A stretch of 52,568 bases of DNA from Trinickia dabaoshanensis (GCF_002879885.1 NZ_PNYA01000043.1:1-52568), one strand, 5' to 3'. Shown: positions 1 to 8,447, counted from the first letter of the stretch. Translations and numbers: made by a program. Notes: a model not told the origin generated them from the sequence alone.

Positions 1-120
1 GTGGCGCCTTTACGGCGATCCTGAAGTGGCGCCATTACGGCGATCATCCGCTGGCTCCTTTACGCCGATCCTGAGGTGGCTCCAATACGCCGATCCCGGT
101 TTGGCTCCATAGCGGCGATC
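1..120. repeat. Five-copy, 25-bp-phased direct repeat (possible IS21-type terminus)
   Basis: Five copies of a 19-bp unit begin at 2, 27, 52, 77 and 102, an exact 25-bp period with variable 6-bp spacers. The consensus is close to TGGCKCCWTTACGSCGATC and the copies differ at only a few positions. The array may continue left of the window. Phased multiple transposase-binding sites are known at the ends of IS21-family elements, so an IS end or relic is my inference. No istA or istB gene is inside the window and I see no matching copies elsewhere in it. Confidence 0.75.
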
Positions 121-121
121 A

Positions 122-556
122 TTGACAGCGGTCGCCCCACAGTACGCGGAGCCAACAAGTGGCGATACCGCCTCGCTAACCTTCGCGAAGAGCGACCATT
201 TCTTAGTTTTGCCCAGCATTTTCGGCAATGCATCGGAATGCACGGACCGAAATCGCCTGCCGGCGATACCTGACGACGGTGAGTTGACTCGAAAGGTGGT
301 CGCAGGGCAGCCGCTCTCGATTTCACTTTTACGCGCCCGGGATTACTTCTCCGAAGCCTGTACTCGCATCGTGACGTTTACGCCGGTGTCGGGCCATCAC
401 TATACCGCTCTGATAAAAGGACACCGAAACGAGTGCCATGTCGAACTGTCGGATGGGGGAAGTTCCAGCGATGGATTAATGCACCAGCCCGTCCAGCATG
501 TCGATCGAAAAGTTCTCCGACCATTCCTCGAAAATGGCGCGTTCTGCACAGAGTGA
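122..556 (+). CDS. Hypothetical secreted-type protein, probably 5'-truncated
   Basis: The frame is open for 144 residues and ends at TGA. The middle and C-terminal part reads like the mature domain of small beta-sandwich-like periplasmic or lipoprotein families of Burkholderiaceae: a run FTPVSGHHYTALI, scattered cysteines, and an end FLENGAFCTE. I recall such proteins only loosely and cannot name a family. No signal peptide or ribosome binding site precedes the reading frame; instead it starts 2 bp after the 25-bp repeat array, and its first 30 residues look non-coding. The simplest reading is that an element end replaced the 5' part of the gene. It is followed by a strong hairpin at 599-631. 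Confidence 0.4.
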   Translation: MTAVAPQYAEPTSGDTASLTFAKSDHFLVLPSIFGNASECTDRNRLPAIPDDGELTRKVVAGQPLSISLLRARDYFSEACTRIVTFTPVSGHHYTALIKGHRNECHVELSDGGSSSDGLMHQPVQHVDRKVLRPFLENGAFCTE

Positions 557-598
557 CGCGAGGGCAGCCGTTTCCCTTTGCGCACTTAATATGCCGTG

Positions 599-631
599 GC
601 TAGATGGTCGGGCACCGCCCGGCCATCTAGC
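599..631. terminator. Strong hairpin between convergent genes
   Basis: A 15-bp stem with one T-G wobble and a 3-nt loop: left arm begins GCTAGATGG, right arm ends CCATCTAGC. It is followed on the + strand by ATTTTC. It lies between the + strand gene ending at 556 and the - strand lipoprotein gene ending at 701, so it could terminate both. Confidence 0.65.
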
Positions 632-700
632 ATTTTCACGCTGCTTCGATTCGACTCGCGCGATGCGCGCCCCACCAAGATTCAACGCGCAGCCGTGCAC

Positions 701-1216
701 TCATCGAACCGGGTCCAACGCATAGACGTGCGGGAGTCGGTTAGGATAGCCCCGATGCAAGACGTAGCCGGAATGGGAGTGAACGGTATGTACTCCAGGG
801 AGAATCCGGTTGAACAGCCCGGCCTCCTCTATCAATTCGGGCTTGCCGTAGGACAAGACCCAGGTCCACTCTTCGGAGTCCTCGCATACAACCTCGTGAA
901 CCGAGTCTTGGCTGCTGTCATTCCCAAGCATGTTGCTTTCATTTGCCACCCGCGACCTGCAGTCATACAAGTCGAAGGACCTGCCTCCAACTATAGAGAT
1001 CACTAGCTGACCCGCGGCCGGCGAAGCAATTTCTAACGTGCGTCCTCGCACTCCACTATAGCCGGAGACCTCCGTCACAAGGAAGCGTCCCAGGAATTCG
1101 CCGGAAAAGTCGACGCCCGGGGTTGTATTTGTTACGCAGCCGCATAAGGATATAGTTGCTGCAAAACAAGTCGCTGCTAACGGCTGGCGCAGAAAGGACA
1201 GCTGCTTAGAATTCAT
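701..1216 (-). CDS. Putative lipoprotein, hypothetical
   Basis: 171 residues. The N-terminus has a basic start, a hydrophobic stretch (about residues 12-24) and a lipobox LCGC with the lipidated cysteine at 27, so an inner- or outer-membrane-anchored lipoprotein is expected. Beyond that I do not recognise a domain. Two further cysteines (in DLYDC and EVVCED) may form a disulfide. The start codon at 1216 has a modest AGGAA upstream. It is transcribed towards the hairpin at 599-631. No functional link to the neighbours is visible. Confidence 0.65.
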   Translation of the reverse strand: MNSKQLSFLRQPLAATCFAATISLCGCVTNTTPGVDFSGEFLGRFLVTEVSGYSGVRGRTLEIASPAAGQLVISIVGGRSFDLYDCRSRVANESNMLGNDSSQDSVHEVVCEDSEEWTWVLSYGKPELIEEAGLFNRILPGVHTVHSHSGYVLHRGYPNRLPHVYALDPVR

Positions 1217-1622
1217 CGCTTTTCGATTCCTAGACCGGATTTCATTACTGGCAAGCTGCTTCTCCTCTCTCTATTGTGGAAGTTTGTGCCCGGCGCCGAC
1301 CGTGGTATCCGGCTGCTTCCAGATTCACATGTAGCGGTAGCATTCTTGCTGCGGCAATCACCGCTGAGCGTGATATCGGCGGCCCAGGGCGAAAATTGAG
1401 AGGCACTTGATGAGAAGCGCCATCGATCCGCGGCTCCTTTCATTGCGAACCACGATTTCCGTTGCAAGAAGGCTCAACCGTATGTGGCGAAGTGGTGACT
1501 GATGGACCTTGAAGGCGGTCGCTGACGTCGCCGCGACCTGAACGACGGCAACGGGTCGAGGCCGTGTGGAAACTCCATTTTTTACGGTAGAAGGTTGAAC
1601 TACCCCGCGAGGTCGAACGACT
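1217..1622. other. Intergenic stretch without a supported gene
   Basis: About 400 bp. A - strand frame (1213-1467) ends by overlapping the lipoprotein start, but its composition (Arg/Ser-rich, no ribosome binding site) looks like a shadow. I see no clear hairpin, tRNA or repeat here. Confidence 0.5.
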
Positions 1623-1853
1623 TCAGTCGATCGACCGGCGCAAATCGAGAATCAGGATCAACTGGAGGCCAGTGCCCGGAATGGCTACGGGAGTGCCTAA
1701 TGTTTGATCTGCCGCCCAAGCAAAACTTGAAATTGCGAGCAGCGACAGCAAAACGATTCGGATACCTTTGATAGTCACCCGTGACGCAAATCGGCTGCGG
1801 GCTTCTCCCTCCGCGTGGCCGATCCGCAATCCTTTCCATAAATTGCCCTTCAT
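1623..1853 (-). CDS. Small membrane or exported protein, hypothetical
   Basis: 76 residues from an ATG at 1853 preceded by GGAGGAAT, an almost ideal ribosome binding site, which decides this start over longer options. The N-terminal half is basic and polar; residues about 30-46 are strongly hydrophobic and end SFAWA followed by ADQ, resembling a signal-peptidase site. An alternative is a GTG start at 1778 that would make it a 51-residue protein with a direct signal peptide, but no ribosome binding site precedes that codon. It is divergent from the membrane protein at 1949. Function unknown. Confidence 0.35.
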   Translation of the reverse strand: MKGNLWKGLRIGHAEGEARSRFASRVTIKGIRIVLLSLLAISSFAWAADQTLGTPVAIPGTGLQLILILDLRRSID

Positions 1854-1948
1854 ATTCCTCCGCCTTGCGCGAATTTTGTTCAGCTCCACTAAAGTTTCGC
1901 GCGAATTTGCCGTTAAAAGTTTACCCAAGCCTTTCACTGCACCACACC

Positions 1949-2782
1949 ATGACGAACCAACCGCAGAATACGGAGGCGTTGAAAAAACCAGCCTTCATAA
2001 CAGGGATCGCGTACGTCTACGCGCTAACGCTATGGAGCATGATAAAGACGTTCGACACGCCGCTCGTCAACCGAGCGCCGCTATATCTAGGTTCCTGGGC
2101 ATCGCCCCATCTCCAATGGGACTACTACACCATCGCGACGCTGATCGTCGCCTTCGTCACAATCGGCTTGTTTCTCGGGCACGGTTGGCCGCGCTGGCTC
2201 GCTTTGGCGGGAACCGTCGCGGGTTGGGCCGTTTCGCTACCGCTGCACGATACGCGGGGCATCGGCCTATACACGGTGTCCGTCGCGGCTGGCGCAATCG
2301 TCTTGGGCTTACTCTTTCTGGCCCCCTCGGCCAGAGCGTATTTTTCTCGAAAGAGCCAAGCTAACGTTTCGCCGTCAATGCGACTGCGCGCACGAGCGTT
2401 CGTGGCGACACTCTTTTACGTGGTCGGGGCGCTGGCTATTTACAGCGCCGTGCTCGACGGCTTCATCCATACAGGTAAGCTTTGGCTAACCTTCGCGGCG
2501 ATATTGGTGATCTCGCTGCCCTGTCTCCTATTGGGAATGGTTGCGCGCTGGAACATCGCCTCGGCATACCGCGACAGCGCCACCGTACTCGTTGCTACAG
2601 CGCTCGCTTCGCTGCTTGCACTTTTCGCCAGCGTCGTCTTCATTCACTCGACGCGACCCGCGTCGCTCGCGCTCGTAGACTTTAGTCAGCCGATCGTTGC
2701 AGCGGGCATCGCCTTGATCGGATACGTCTTGGCACGCATGTCGAAACGCCGAACCTCGAGCGTCGCCGCAACCGTCAGTTAA
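1949..2782 (+). CDS. Multi-pass inner-membrane protein, hypothetical
   Basis: 277 residues from the ATG at 1949 (MTNQPQNTE). Upstream extensions in the same frame read as non-coding, so I prefer this start. Seven or eight hydrophobic segments are visible, for example ALTLWSMI, TLIVAFVTIGLFLG, AAGAIVLGLLFL, AILVISLPCLLLGM, TALASLLALFASVVF and IVAAGIALIGYVL. The short loops are basic on the presumed cytoplasmic side and no catalytic motif is apparent. It ends 18 bp before the stop of the convergent LysR gene, so the two are not co-transcribed. I cannot assign a family. Confidence 0.75.
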   Translation: MTNQPQNTEALKKPAFITGIAYVYALTLWSMIKTFDTPLVNRAPLYLGSWASPHLQWDYYTIATLIVAFVTIGLFLGHGWPRWLALAGTVAGWAVSLPLHDTRGIGLYTVSVAAGAIVLGLLFLAPSARAYFSRKSQANVSPSMRLRARAFVATLFYVVGALAIYSAVLDGFIHTGKLWLTFAAILVISLPCLLLGMVARWNIASAYRDSATVLVATALASLLALFASVVFIHSTRPASLALVDFSQPIVAAGIALIGYVLARMSKRRTSSVAATVS

Positions 2783-2800
2783 CCACCGCATCGCCACACC

Positions 2801-3712
2801 CTATAGCGCTTTCGCCTGCTCCGCGATAAAACCCCGAAGCCACTGCTGAGCCGGATTGGCATCGCTACGGCGATGCCAAATCAAGTCGAGTTCCACTGCC
2901 GCGAGCGCGACCGGCGGATCGAACAACACAAGCTTCCGGCTCACAGCCGACTTGAGCGCGATGCGTTTCAACACGGTTGCCGTCGCCTGTGTTCGCGCAA
3001 CGATATCAGGCACTGCGAACATATGCGGCAGCGCGACCGCAACCGTGCGGCGCAGCCCCTGCTGCATGAGCGCTTGATCGACGAGCCCATACCGATCTCC
3101 CTCGGGCGAGACCAAAACGTGCTTGAGCGCCAGATAAGTCTTCATACTCATCCCCCGTCGCGCTGCCGCATTGTCCTTCGATACGATCGTCACGAATTCG
3201 TCGCTGAGAATATGGCGCGTGAAAATGCGCTGATCCATCTGCGTCGGCGCGATACCGATGGCCGCATCGATTTCGCCCGAGTCGAGCAGATCCACCGCCG
3301 CGTCGCGATCGGTGAACGCGCGCACCCCGATCGAAATACCCGGCGCCTCGCGCTCGAGCGCGGCGAGCAACGCAGGCAACAGCACGAAAGCCGGGTAATC
3401 CGATAGCCCAAGATTGAACGTCACCGCGGCCTCGCCGGGCTCGAAGCGAGGCTCGGCCACCAGGGTTCGTTCGAGTTGACGCAACGCCTGCCCGATAGGG
3501 CCCGCCAATTCACGCGCACGCGGCGTCGGCAACAGCCCTTCCGCGCTACGCAGAAACAGCGGGTCGCCCAGCAAATTGCGCAAACGCGACAGCGCCGCGC
3601 TCATCGCAGGCTGGCTCACGCCGACCTGCGCGGCGGCCCGTGTGACGTTTCGTTCGCTCATCAAGGCGTCGAAGGCCACGAGCAGGTTCAAGTCGATTCC
3701 ATGAAAATCCAT
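2801..3712 (-). CDS. LysR-family transcriptional regulator
   Basis: 303 residues. An N-terminal winged helix-turn-helix (about residues 8-66, with DLNLLVAFDALMSERNVTRAAA and VSQPAMSAALSRLR as its core) is followed by a LysR substrate-binding domain (about 90-295). The DLNLL start and the NVTRAA helix resemble the NodD/NahR/SyrM-type branch. It is divergent from the SnoaL-like/quinone reductase pair (3809, 4278) with a 96-bp gap carrying a dyad at 3719-3741, the usual arrangement for a LysR activator and its target. The inducer is unknown. Confidence 0.92.
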   Translation of the reverse strand: MDFHGIDLNLLVAFDALMSERNVTRAAAQVGVSQPAMSAALSRLRNLLGDPLFLRSAEGLLPTPRARELAGPIGQALRQLERTLVAEPRFEPGEAAVTFNLGLSDYPAFVLLPALLAALEREAPGISIGVRAFTDRDAAVDLLDSGEIDAAIGIAPTQMDQRIFTRHILSDEFVTIVSKDNAAARRGMSMKTYLALKHVLVSPEGDRYGLVDQALMQQGLRRTVAVALPHMFAVPDIVARTQATATVLKRIALKSAVSRKLVLFDPPVALAAVELDLIWHRRSDANPAQQWLRGFIAEQAKAL

Positions 3713-3718
3713 GATTCG

Positions 3719-3741
3719 AATAATCGTTCATATCGGTTATT
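3719..3741. promoter_or_regulatory. Candidate LysR operator
   Basis: Inverted repeat AATAATCG / CGGTTATT (7 of 8 pairs) with a 7-bp spacer, AT-rich in a GC-rich background. It starts 7 bp upstream of the LysR start codon and about 70 bp upstream of the SnoaL-like gene. Position and symmetry fit LysR autoregulation plus divergent activation; binding by this regulator is inferred. Confidence 0.5.
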
Positions 3742-3808
3742 TGTTGGACGGATTTTAGGTCGATCGACACAATCACGCCATGTTCATCGCAACGAGGCGA
3801 CCCTCACC

Positions 3809-4255
3809 ATGTATGCATCCGACGTTCAATCCTCCCCGGCGCTCGCTGCCGAGCTCGAAGCGGTCAAAACGCTTTATCGCGCGTTCAGCGAGAAAAACCC
3901 CGATCTAGTCGACTCGATTCTTGCCGACGACTGGGACGACATTCCGCTCGGGCCCGGCCAGGAGCCCGGACCCCAAGGCATCAAGCCAATCATCTCGAGC
4001 TTCGGCGAAGCGTTTCCCGACCTTCACATCGCCATCCACGACGTCGTGCAGACGCCGGGCAAAGTAGCCGTGCGTGCCGAGATCACCGGCACCCATCGAG
4101 GGGAATTGTTCGGCATTGCGGCCACGGGCAAGCGAGTCAGCGTACGCATGCATGAATTCCACGAGATCGCGGACGGCCGCATCAAAACGACCTGGCACAT
4201 GGAAGACTGGTTCGGTCTGTTCATGCAACTCGGTCAATTTCCCGCTCAAGCGTAA
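3809..4255 (+). CDS. SnoaL-like polyketide cyclase / ester cyclase family protein
   Basis: 148 residues from the ATG at 3809; a longer in-frame extension runs back through the LysR gene and is not credible. Features of the SnoaL-like NTF2 fold are visible: an N-terminal helix with VKTLYRAF, a DDW pair, GPQGIKPII..FGEAFPDLHI in the middle, and a late FHEIADGRIKTTWHMEDWFGLFMQLG. The family includes cyclases and isomerases as well as many uncharacterised proteins, so substrate is open. It is followed after 22 bp by the quinone reductase gene, so the two are probably one operon controlled by the divergent LysR protein; a joint role in detoxifying or degrading a small electrophile is my guess. Confidence 0.85.
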   Translation: MYASDVQSSPALAAELEAVKTLYRAFSEKNPDLVDSILADDWDDIPLGPGQEPGPQGIKPIISSFGEAFPDLHIAIHDVVQTPGKVAVRAEITGTHRGELFGIAATGKRVSVRMHEFHEIADGRIKTTWHMEDWFGLFMQLGQFPAQA

Positions 4256-4277
4256 CGAGTACGCATAAGAGAAACGA

Positions 4278-5228
4278 ATGAGAGCATCGATTATCAATAC
4301 GTTTGGAAGTGCAGACGTCATCTCCGAGGCCGATATCCCGTCGCGTTCCATCGCAGCCGATGAGGCCAGTGTGCGGGTTGAAGCGGTAGGTTTGAACCCA
4401 CTCGACCTCAAGATCATGTCGGGTGTCATGCAGCAAGTGTTCCCCATCGAATTCCCTTACGTGCCGGGCACCGACTTCAGCGGCGTGGTGACGGCGGTCG
4501 GCGATGCGGTAACCGGTCTTCGCCCCGGCGACCGCGTGGTCGGACGCGCCGCACCCACTGCCGGCGGCGCAATCGCCCAACACCTAGCGATCGCGGCCGG
4601 CGATCTCTCCGTGATCCCGCAACAGATGAGCTTCGAGCAAGCGGCGGCGCTTCCCACTGCCTTCGGCACGGCGTGGCAAAGCCTGTTCGACGCAGGCGGC
4701 TTGCAACGCGATGAGCGCGTCCTGATCCACGCGGCAGCGGGCGGCGTCGGCTTAATGGCGGTGCAACTGGCCCGGCAGGCCGGCGCGCATGTCGTTGCCA
4801 CCGCGTCGGCACGCAACCACGACTTGCTCAAAAGCCTGGGCGCGCACGAGGTCATCGATTACCGCGTCGAAGACTTCACGCAAGCTCGCGATATCGACCT
4901 CGTACTCGACACCGTCGGCGGCGAGACGCTCGAGAAGTCATGGTCTGTCTTGCGCACCGGCGGTCGCATCGCAAGCATCGCGGAGTTCGGCATCGAGCCT
5001 CGGAACGGCAACGGCGGGCAATTCGTGTTCTTCGCTGAGGCCAAGCAGTATCTACCGGATGCCATCCGCCTGTTCGAGGCCGGACAACTCCAGATCGTCA
5101 TCGACGGAATCTACGCACAGGACGAAACGCGCGCAGCGTTCGAAAAACTGGCCACAGGACATGCGCGGGGAAAAATCGTCGTTCGACTGAACAGCGGACA
5201 CACCGCTCGAGTCGACGCCATCGCATAA
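4278..5228 (+). CDS. NADP-dependent quinone oxidoreductase (zinc-independent MDR family)
   Basis: 316 residues. The N-terminal GroES-like fold includes VRVEAVGLNPLDLKIMSG and PGTDFSGVVTAVG; the Rossmann half has HAAAGGVGLMAVQLARQAGAHVVATAS, a nucleotide-binding AxxGGVG motif. Catalytic zinc cysteines of true alcohol dehydrogenases are missing, which places it with quinone or enone reductases (QOR-like). Length is normal. It is the second gene of a likely LysR-controlled pair with the SnoaL-like gene. A long perfect hairpin follows at 5252-5279. Confidence 0.88.
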   Translation: MRASIINTFGSADVISEADIPSRSIAADEASVRVEAVGLNPLDLKIMSGVMQQVFPIEFPYVPGTDFSGVVTAVGDAVTGLRPGDRVVGRAAPTAGGAIAQHLAIAAGDLSVIPQQMSFEQAAALPTAFGTAWQSLFDAGGLQRDERVLIHAAAGGVGLMAVQLARQAGAHVVATASARNHDLLKSLGAHEVIDYRVEDFTQARDIDLVLDTVGGETLEKSWSVLRTGGRIASIAEFGIEPRNGNGGQFVFFAEAKQYLPDAIRLFEAGQLQIVIDGIYAQDETRAAFEKLATGHARGKIVVRLNSGHTARVDAIA

Positions 5229-5246
5229 CACGCGAAGCGTTGGACG

Positions 5247-6194
5247 TTACTGAGGCCGCGCATCGGCATGCGCGGCCTCGAGGCATGACTGAAATAGCAA
5301 TGCCGCGCGCGACGGCCTAGGCGAGCGGCGCGTAAGCCCCACGTACCGGCATTCGTAATGAAAACGCTGCGGCACCACGACGCGCAGCAATCCCTTTTGC
5401 TCGAAGCTCTCCGCGTAGTGATCGGGCAGAAAACCGAGAAACCGCCCCGACAGAATCAACGTCGCGATCGCCTCCTGATCGAACGCCGTCGCTCGCCGCG
5501 TGAGTTTCGCCCGGTGGCTCAATTCCATATTCGGCGAGTGAAAGCCGAGCCCGGCGAACGCATGCTTGCGGATGGCGCTCCAAGTCAAACGTGCATGCGA
5601 CGCATCGTAAAGCGGATGCTCGCGCCCGCAGTAGAGCAGCATCTGTTCGTCGAACAGGTTCGTGTAGACAAGGCTCTTGGACGCACGATGCGCCGGGATG
5701 ATGCCTACTTGATAGCTGCCGTCGATCACGCCGCGCTCCACCTCGTTGATGGAAGCCACGTGTACGTTCAAGGCGACGTCGGGGGCGTGATCGACGAATT
5801 GCCGGATCGCATCGCCGATTTTGGCGTGCGGGTTCGTGGCGGTTTTGTCGAACACGGCGAGGTGAAGCTCTCCGCCCATCTTGTCGTGGATGCCGTCGAT
5901 TCGGCTGCGGAATGCCTCGATCGAGGCGAGCACCACGAGCGTTTCCTCATAAACCGTGTGCCCCTCCGCGGTCAGCGTAAACCCGGCCCGCCCACGCCGG
6001 CACAGCACGAGACCAAGCCGTGTTTCCAGGTCTTTCACATGCCGGCTGATCGTCGAAATGCCAATATTGAGCTCGAGTTCGGCCGCAGCCATGCCCCCGC
6101 ATTGGACGACGGCCTTGAACACGCGCAGCAGGCGCAAATCCATGTCGCTGAGCTGGCCCAGCAGCGCGCGGCTCTTCGCTTTGTTTACTTGCAC
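5247..6194 (-). CDS. LysR-family transcriptional regulator adjoining the transaminase
   Basis: 315 residues from a GTG at 6194, or 298 from the ATG at 6143. I prefer the longer form because the preceding segment, SRALLGQLSD, continues naturally into MDLRLLRVF, but neither start has a good ribosome binding site. The helix-turn-helix (about residues 24-80 of the long form) contains GGMAAAELELNIGISTISRHVKDLE; a substrate-binding domain follows. It is divergent from the omega-amino acid transaminase gene with a dyad between them, so it is the probable regulator of that gene. Its last codons overlap the hairpin at 5252-5279. Confidence 0.9.
   Translation of the reverse strand: MQVNKAKSRALLGQLSDMDLRLLRVFKAVVQCGGMAAAELELNIGISTISRHVKDLETRLGLVLCRRGRAGFTLTAEGHTVYEETLVVLASIEAFRSRIDGIHDKMGGELHLAVFDKTATNPHAKIGDAIRQFVDHAPDVALNVHVASINEVERGVIDGSYQVGIIPAHRASKSLVYTNLFDEQMLLYCGREHPLYDASHARLTWSAIRKHAFAGLGFHSPNMELSHRAKLTRRATAFDQEAIATLILSGRFLGFLPDHYAESFEQKGLLRVVVPQRFHYECRYVGLTRRSPRPSRAALLFQSCLEAAHADARPQ
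5252..5279. terminator. Perfect 12-bp hairpin between convergent genes
   Basis: Arms GAGGCCGCGCAT and ATGCGCGGCCTC with a CGGC loop. It starts 23 bp after the quinone reductase stop and lies inside the last codons of the convergent LysR gene (stop 5247-5249). No T-tract follows on either strand, so it may slow or protect rather than classically terminate. Confidence 0.5.
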
Positions 6195-6211
6195 GGATTG
6201 GAAAGTAAAGA

Positions 6212-6229
6212 TTGATATTGCGATATCGA
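6212..6229. promoter_or_regulatory. Candidate LysR operator (LysR / transaminase intergenic)
   Basis: Dyad GATAT-TGCG-ATATC at 6214-6227 flanked by a matching T and A, fitting the T-N11-A LysR box. It lies in the 102-bp divergent gap, about 70 bp upstream of the transaminase ATG. Confidence 0.45.
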
Positions 6230-6296
6230 AGAGACTAATCGTCCGGCCGAAAATACGCAACGTACCGACACCGAGGGGCGCGCCGCGCCGAACGAC

Positions 6297-7664
6297 ATGA
6301 CCGATATGACTGACATCAAGACCGGATTGAAGGCTAGCGAGGACGCTGTCCGAACGGATCGCGCCTGGCTGGAGGCGCATTGGATGCCGTTCACCGCGAA
6401 CCGGCAGTTCAAGGCCGACCCGCGCATGATCGTCGGCGGCAAAGGCGCCTACTACACCGACGCCGACGGCCGCCAAATCTTCGACGGCCTCTCGGGCCTA
6501 TGGTGCTGCGGCCTCGGTCACGGGCGCAGCGAAATCACCGAAGCGGTGAGCCGGCAAGCCGCCCAGCTCGACTATGCACCGGCATTCCAATTCGGCCACC
6601 CGAAGTCGTTCGAACTCGCCAATAAGATCAAGGCGCTCACACCCAACGGCCTCGACTACGTCTTCTTCACGGGCTCGGGCTCCGAATCGGCCGACACGTC
6701 CCTCAAAATGGCGCGTGCTTACTGGCGCGCGAAGGGCAAGGGAACGAAAACCCGATTGATCGGCCGCGAAAAGGGTTACCACGGCGTGAACTTCGGCGGC
6801 ATCTCGGTAGGCGGGATCGGCCCGAATCGCAAGCTGTTCGGTCAAGGGATCGAGGCCGACTTCCTGCCCCACACGCAATTGCCGGAAAACAAGTTCTCGC
6901 GCGGTCTGCCTGAACACGGCGCGCATTTGGCGGACCGGCTGCTCGAACTCATCGCCTTGCACGATGCGTCGAACATCGCGGCGGTCATCGTGGAGCCGTT
7001 CTCCGGCTCGGGGGGTGTCGTTGTCCCACCGAAAGGCTATTTGCAGCGGCTCCGGGAAATCTGCACGGCGCACGACATTCTGCTGATTTTCGACGAAGTC
7101 ATCACGGGCTTCGGCCGCACGGGCGCGATGACGAGCGCGGAGTTCTTCGGCGTCACGCCCGATATCGCGAACTTCGCGAAGCAAGTCACGAACGGCGTTC
7201 AGCCGCTCGGCGCGGTGGTGGCGAGCAAGGAAATCTACGACACGTTCATGGCGGCCGGCGGGCCCGACTACATGCTCGAATTTCCGCACGGCTACACGTA
7301 TTCGGCGCACCCGGTAGCCTGCGCGGCCGGCGTGGCCGCGCTCGACCTGCTGGAAAAAGAGGCAGCGGTCAGCCGTGTGCGCGATCTGGCGCCGCGTTTC
7401 GAAGCGGCCGTGCACGGGCTGAAAGGACAACGCCATATCGCCGATATCCGCAATTGCGGCCTAGCGGCCGGTATCACGATCGAGCCCAAGCCGGGCGAGC
7501 CCGCCCGCCGTCCGTTCGAGATTGCGATGCACTGCTGGAAAAACGGCTTCTATGTGCGCTTCGGAGGCGACACGATTCAACTTGCGCCGCCGTTCATCTC
7601 CGAGCCGCGCGAAATCGACGACCTCGTCAACGCGCTCTCCGATGCGTTGAACGCCGTCGATTGA
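6297..7664 (+). CDS. bauA: Omega-amino acid:pyruvate transaminase (beta-alanine type)
   Basis: 455 residues, a class III PLP aminotransferase of normal length. Visible elements: GLWCCGLGH near the substrate site, the PLP-phosphate loop TGSGSESADTSLKMARAYW (about 125-143), DEVITGFGRTG (D266 contacts the pyridine nitrogen) and the Schiff-base lysine K295 in FAKQVTNGVQPLGAV. The AKQVTNG signature and the C-terminal RFGGDTIQLAPPF segment match beta-alanine/omega-amino acid:pyruvate transaminases. The enzyme would move an amino group from beta-alanine or other omega-amines to pyruvate in the cytoplasm. The divergent LysR gene is its likely regulator. No downstream partner such as a semialdehyde dehydrogenase follows. 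The symbol is by family resemblance. Confidence 0.88.
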   Translation: MTDMTDIKTGLKASEDAVRTDRAWLEAHWMPFTANRQFKADPRMIVGGKGAYYTDADGRQIFDGLSGLWCCGLGHGRSEITEAVSRQAAQLDYAPAFQFGHPKSFELANKIKALTPNGLDYVFFTGSGSESADTSLKMARAYWRAKGKGTKTRLIGREKGYHGVNFGGISVGGIGPNRKLFGQGIEADFLPHTQLPENKFSRGLPEHGAHLADRLLELIALHDASNIAAVIVEPFSGSGGVVVPPKGYLQRLREICTAHDILLIFDEVITGFGRTGAMTSAEFFGVTPDIANFAKQVTNGVQPLGAVVASKEIYDTFMAAGGPDYMLEFPHGYTYSAHPVACAAGVAALDLLEKEAAVSRVRDLAPRFEAAVHGLKGQRHIADIRNCGLAAGITIEPKPGEPARRPFEIAMHCWKNGFYVRFGGDTIQLAPPFISEPREIDDLVNALSDALNAVD

Positions 7665-7673
7665 ACGGCGTGT

Positions 7674-7700
7674 CCGGCGGACGGTTACGCCGCCCGCCGG
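7674..7700. terminator. Hairpin between transaminase and siderophore-interacting protein
   Basis: Stem CCGGCGG / CCGCCGG, one A-C mismatch, then CGG / CCG and a 5-nt loop. It sits exactly between the convergent stops (7664 and 7701). No long T-tract. Confidence 0.5.
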
Positions 7701-8447
7701 TTACTCCTCGAATTTCTCGCTCGCGTCGGCGCGCCCTTTGATCCAATACCCCGACGCCTTCACCGACGTGGGCGGATACTTCAGTTCACCACGCACGTAG
7801 TCGCGTACCGAACGCGTGACGTGCGCCTCCGCCGCAATCCACACGAAACCGTCGCCCTCGGGCAGCACCAGCTTCGCGAGCGCGTCGAGCACCGGTTGCG
7901 GATCGTCGGCGCGCTCGGCCGGGCGATACACCCACTGGGCTTCGTGTTGCGCGCGCGTCTCGAAGCGTTGCTCGTTCGCCTCGTTCGTGACGGCAACGAG
8001 GCTAATCACCCGCGCGTCCGCCGGCGCTTCCTCGATACACCGGCCGATCGCCGGCAACGCGGTTTCGTCGCCGATCAAAAGCCGCCAGGCGGGCTCGCCT
8101 TCCATCACCCTCGAGCCTCGCGGGCCACCTATTTCGAGCATGTCGCCCGGCTTCGCGCCGAGTGCCCAGCGCGTGGCCGGACCGGCGTCATGCAAGGCGA
8201 AATCGATATCGAGCGTACCCGCGTTCGTATCGAAGCGGCGCGGCGTGTAATCCCGCGACACCACCTCGCCCGTCTCATCGACGACAAACAGTTTGATATG
8301 GTCGTCGGGCGCGGCGCTGGCGAAGTCACGCAGGTCATCGCTCGCGAACGTGACGCGCAACATCTCCGGCGTCACACGTTGCGTTGCGCGAACCGTCAGC
8401 TTACGCCTGCGCAACTCATGCATGACTCGTTTGAATGTGAAACTCAT
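7701..8447 (-). CDS. Siderophore-interacting FAD protein (ViuB/SIP family ferric reductase)
   Basis: 248 residues. The N-terminal FAD-binding barrel carries the family signature SRDYTPRRFD (about 63-72), which binds flavin; the C-terminal NAD(P)H domain includes LLIGDETALPAI, GFVWIAAEA and a closing KASGYWIKGRAD. SIP proteins reduce ferric siderophores in the cytoplasm to release iron. The start at 8447 has AGGAG six bases upstream. A 30-codon gene precedes it on the same strand and a TetR gene is divergent, with a dyad between. No siderophore transport genes are nearby. Confidence 0.9.
   Translation of the reverse strand: MSFTFKRVMHELRRRKLTVRATQRVTPEMLRVTFASDDLRDFASAAPDDHIKLFVVDETGEVVSRDYTPRRFDTNAGTLDIDFALHDAGPATRWALGAKPGDMLEIGGPRGSRVMEGEPAWRLLIGDETALPAIGRCIEEAPADARVISLVAVTNEANEQRFETRAQHEAQWVYRPAERADDPQPVLDALAKLVLPEGDGFVWIAAEAHVTRSVRDYVRGELKYPPTSVKASGYWIKGRADASEKFEE

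Noticed and set aside
1213-1467. 84-codon - strand frame overlapping the lipoprotein start by 4 bp
   Set aside because: The overlap looks operonic, but there is no ribosome binding site, and the peptide is Arg/Ser-rich without a fold signature.
3476-3808. N-terminal extension of the SnoaL-like protein
   Set aside because: It runs antisense through the LysR gene and is Arg-rich; the family begins at 3809.
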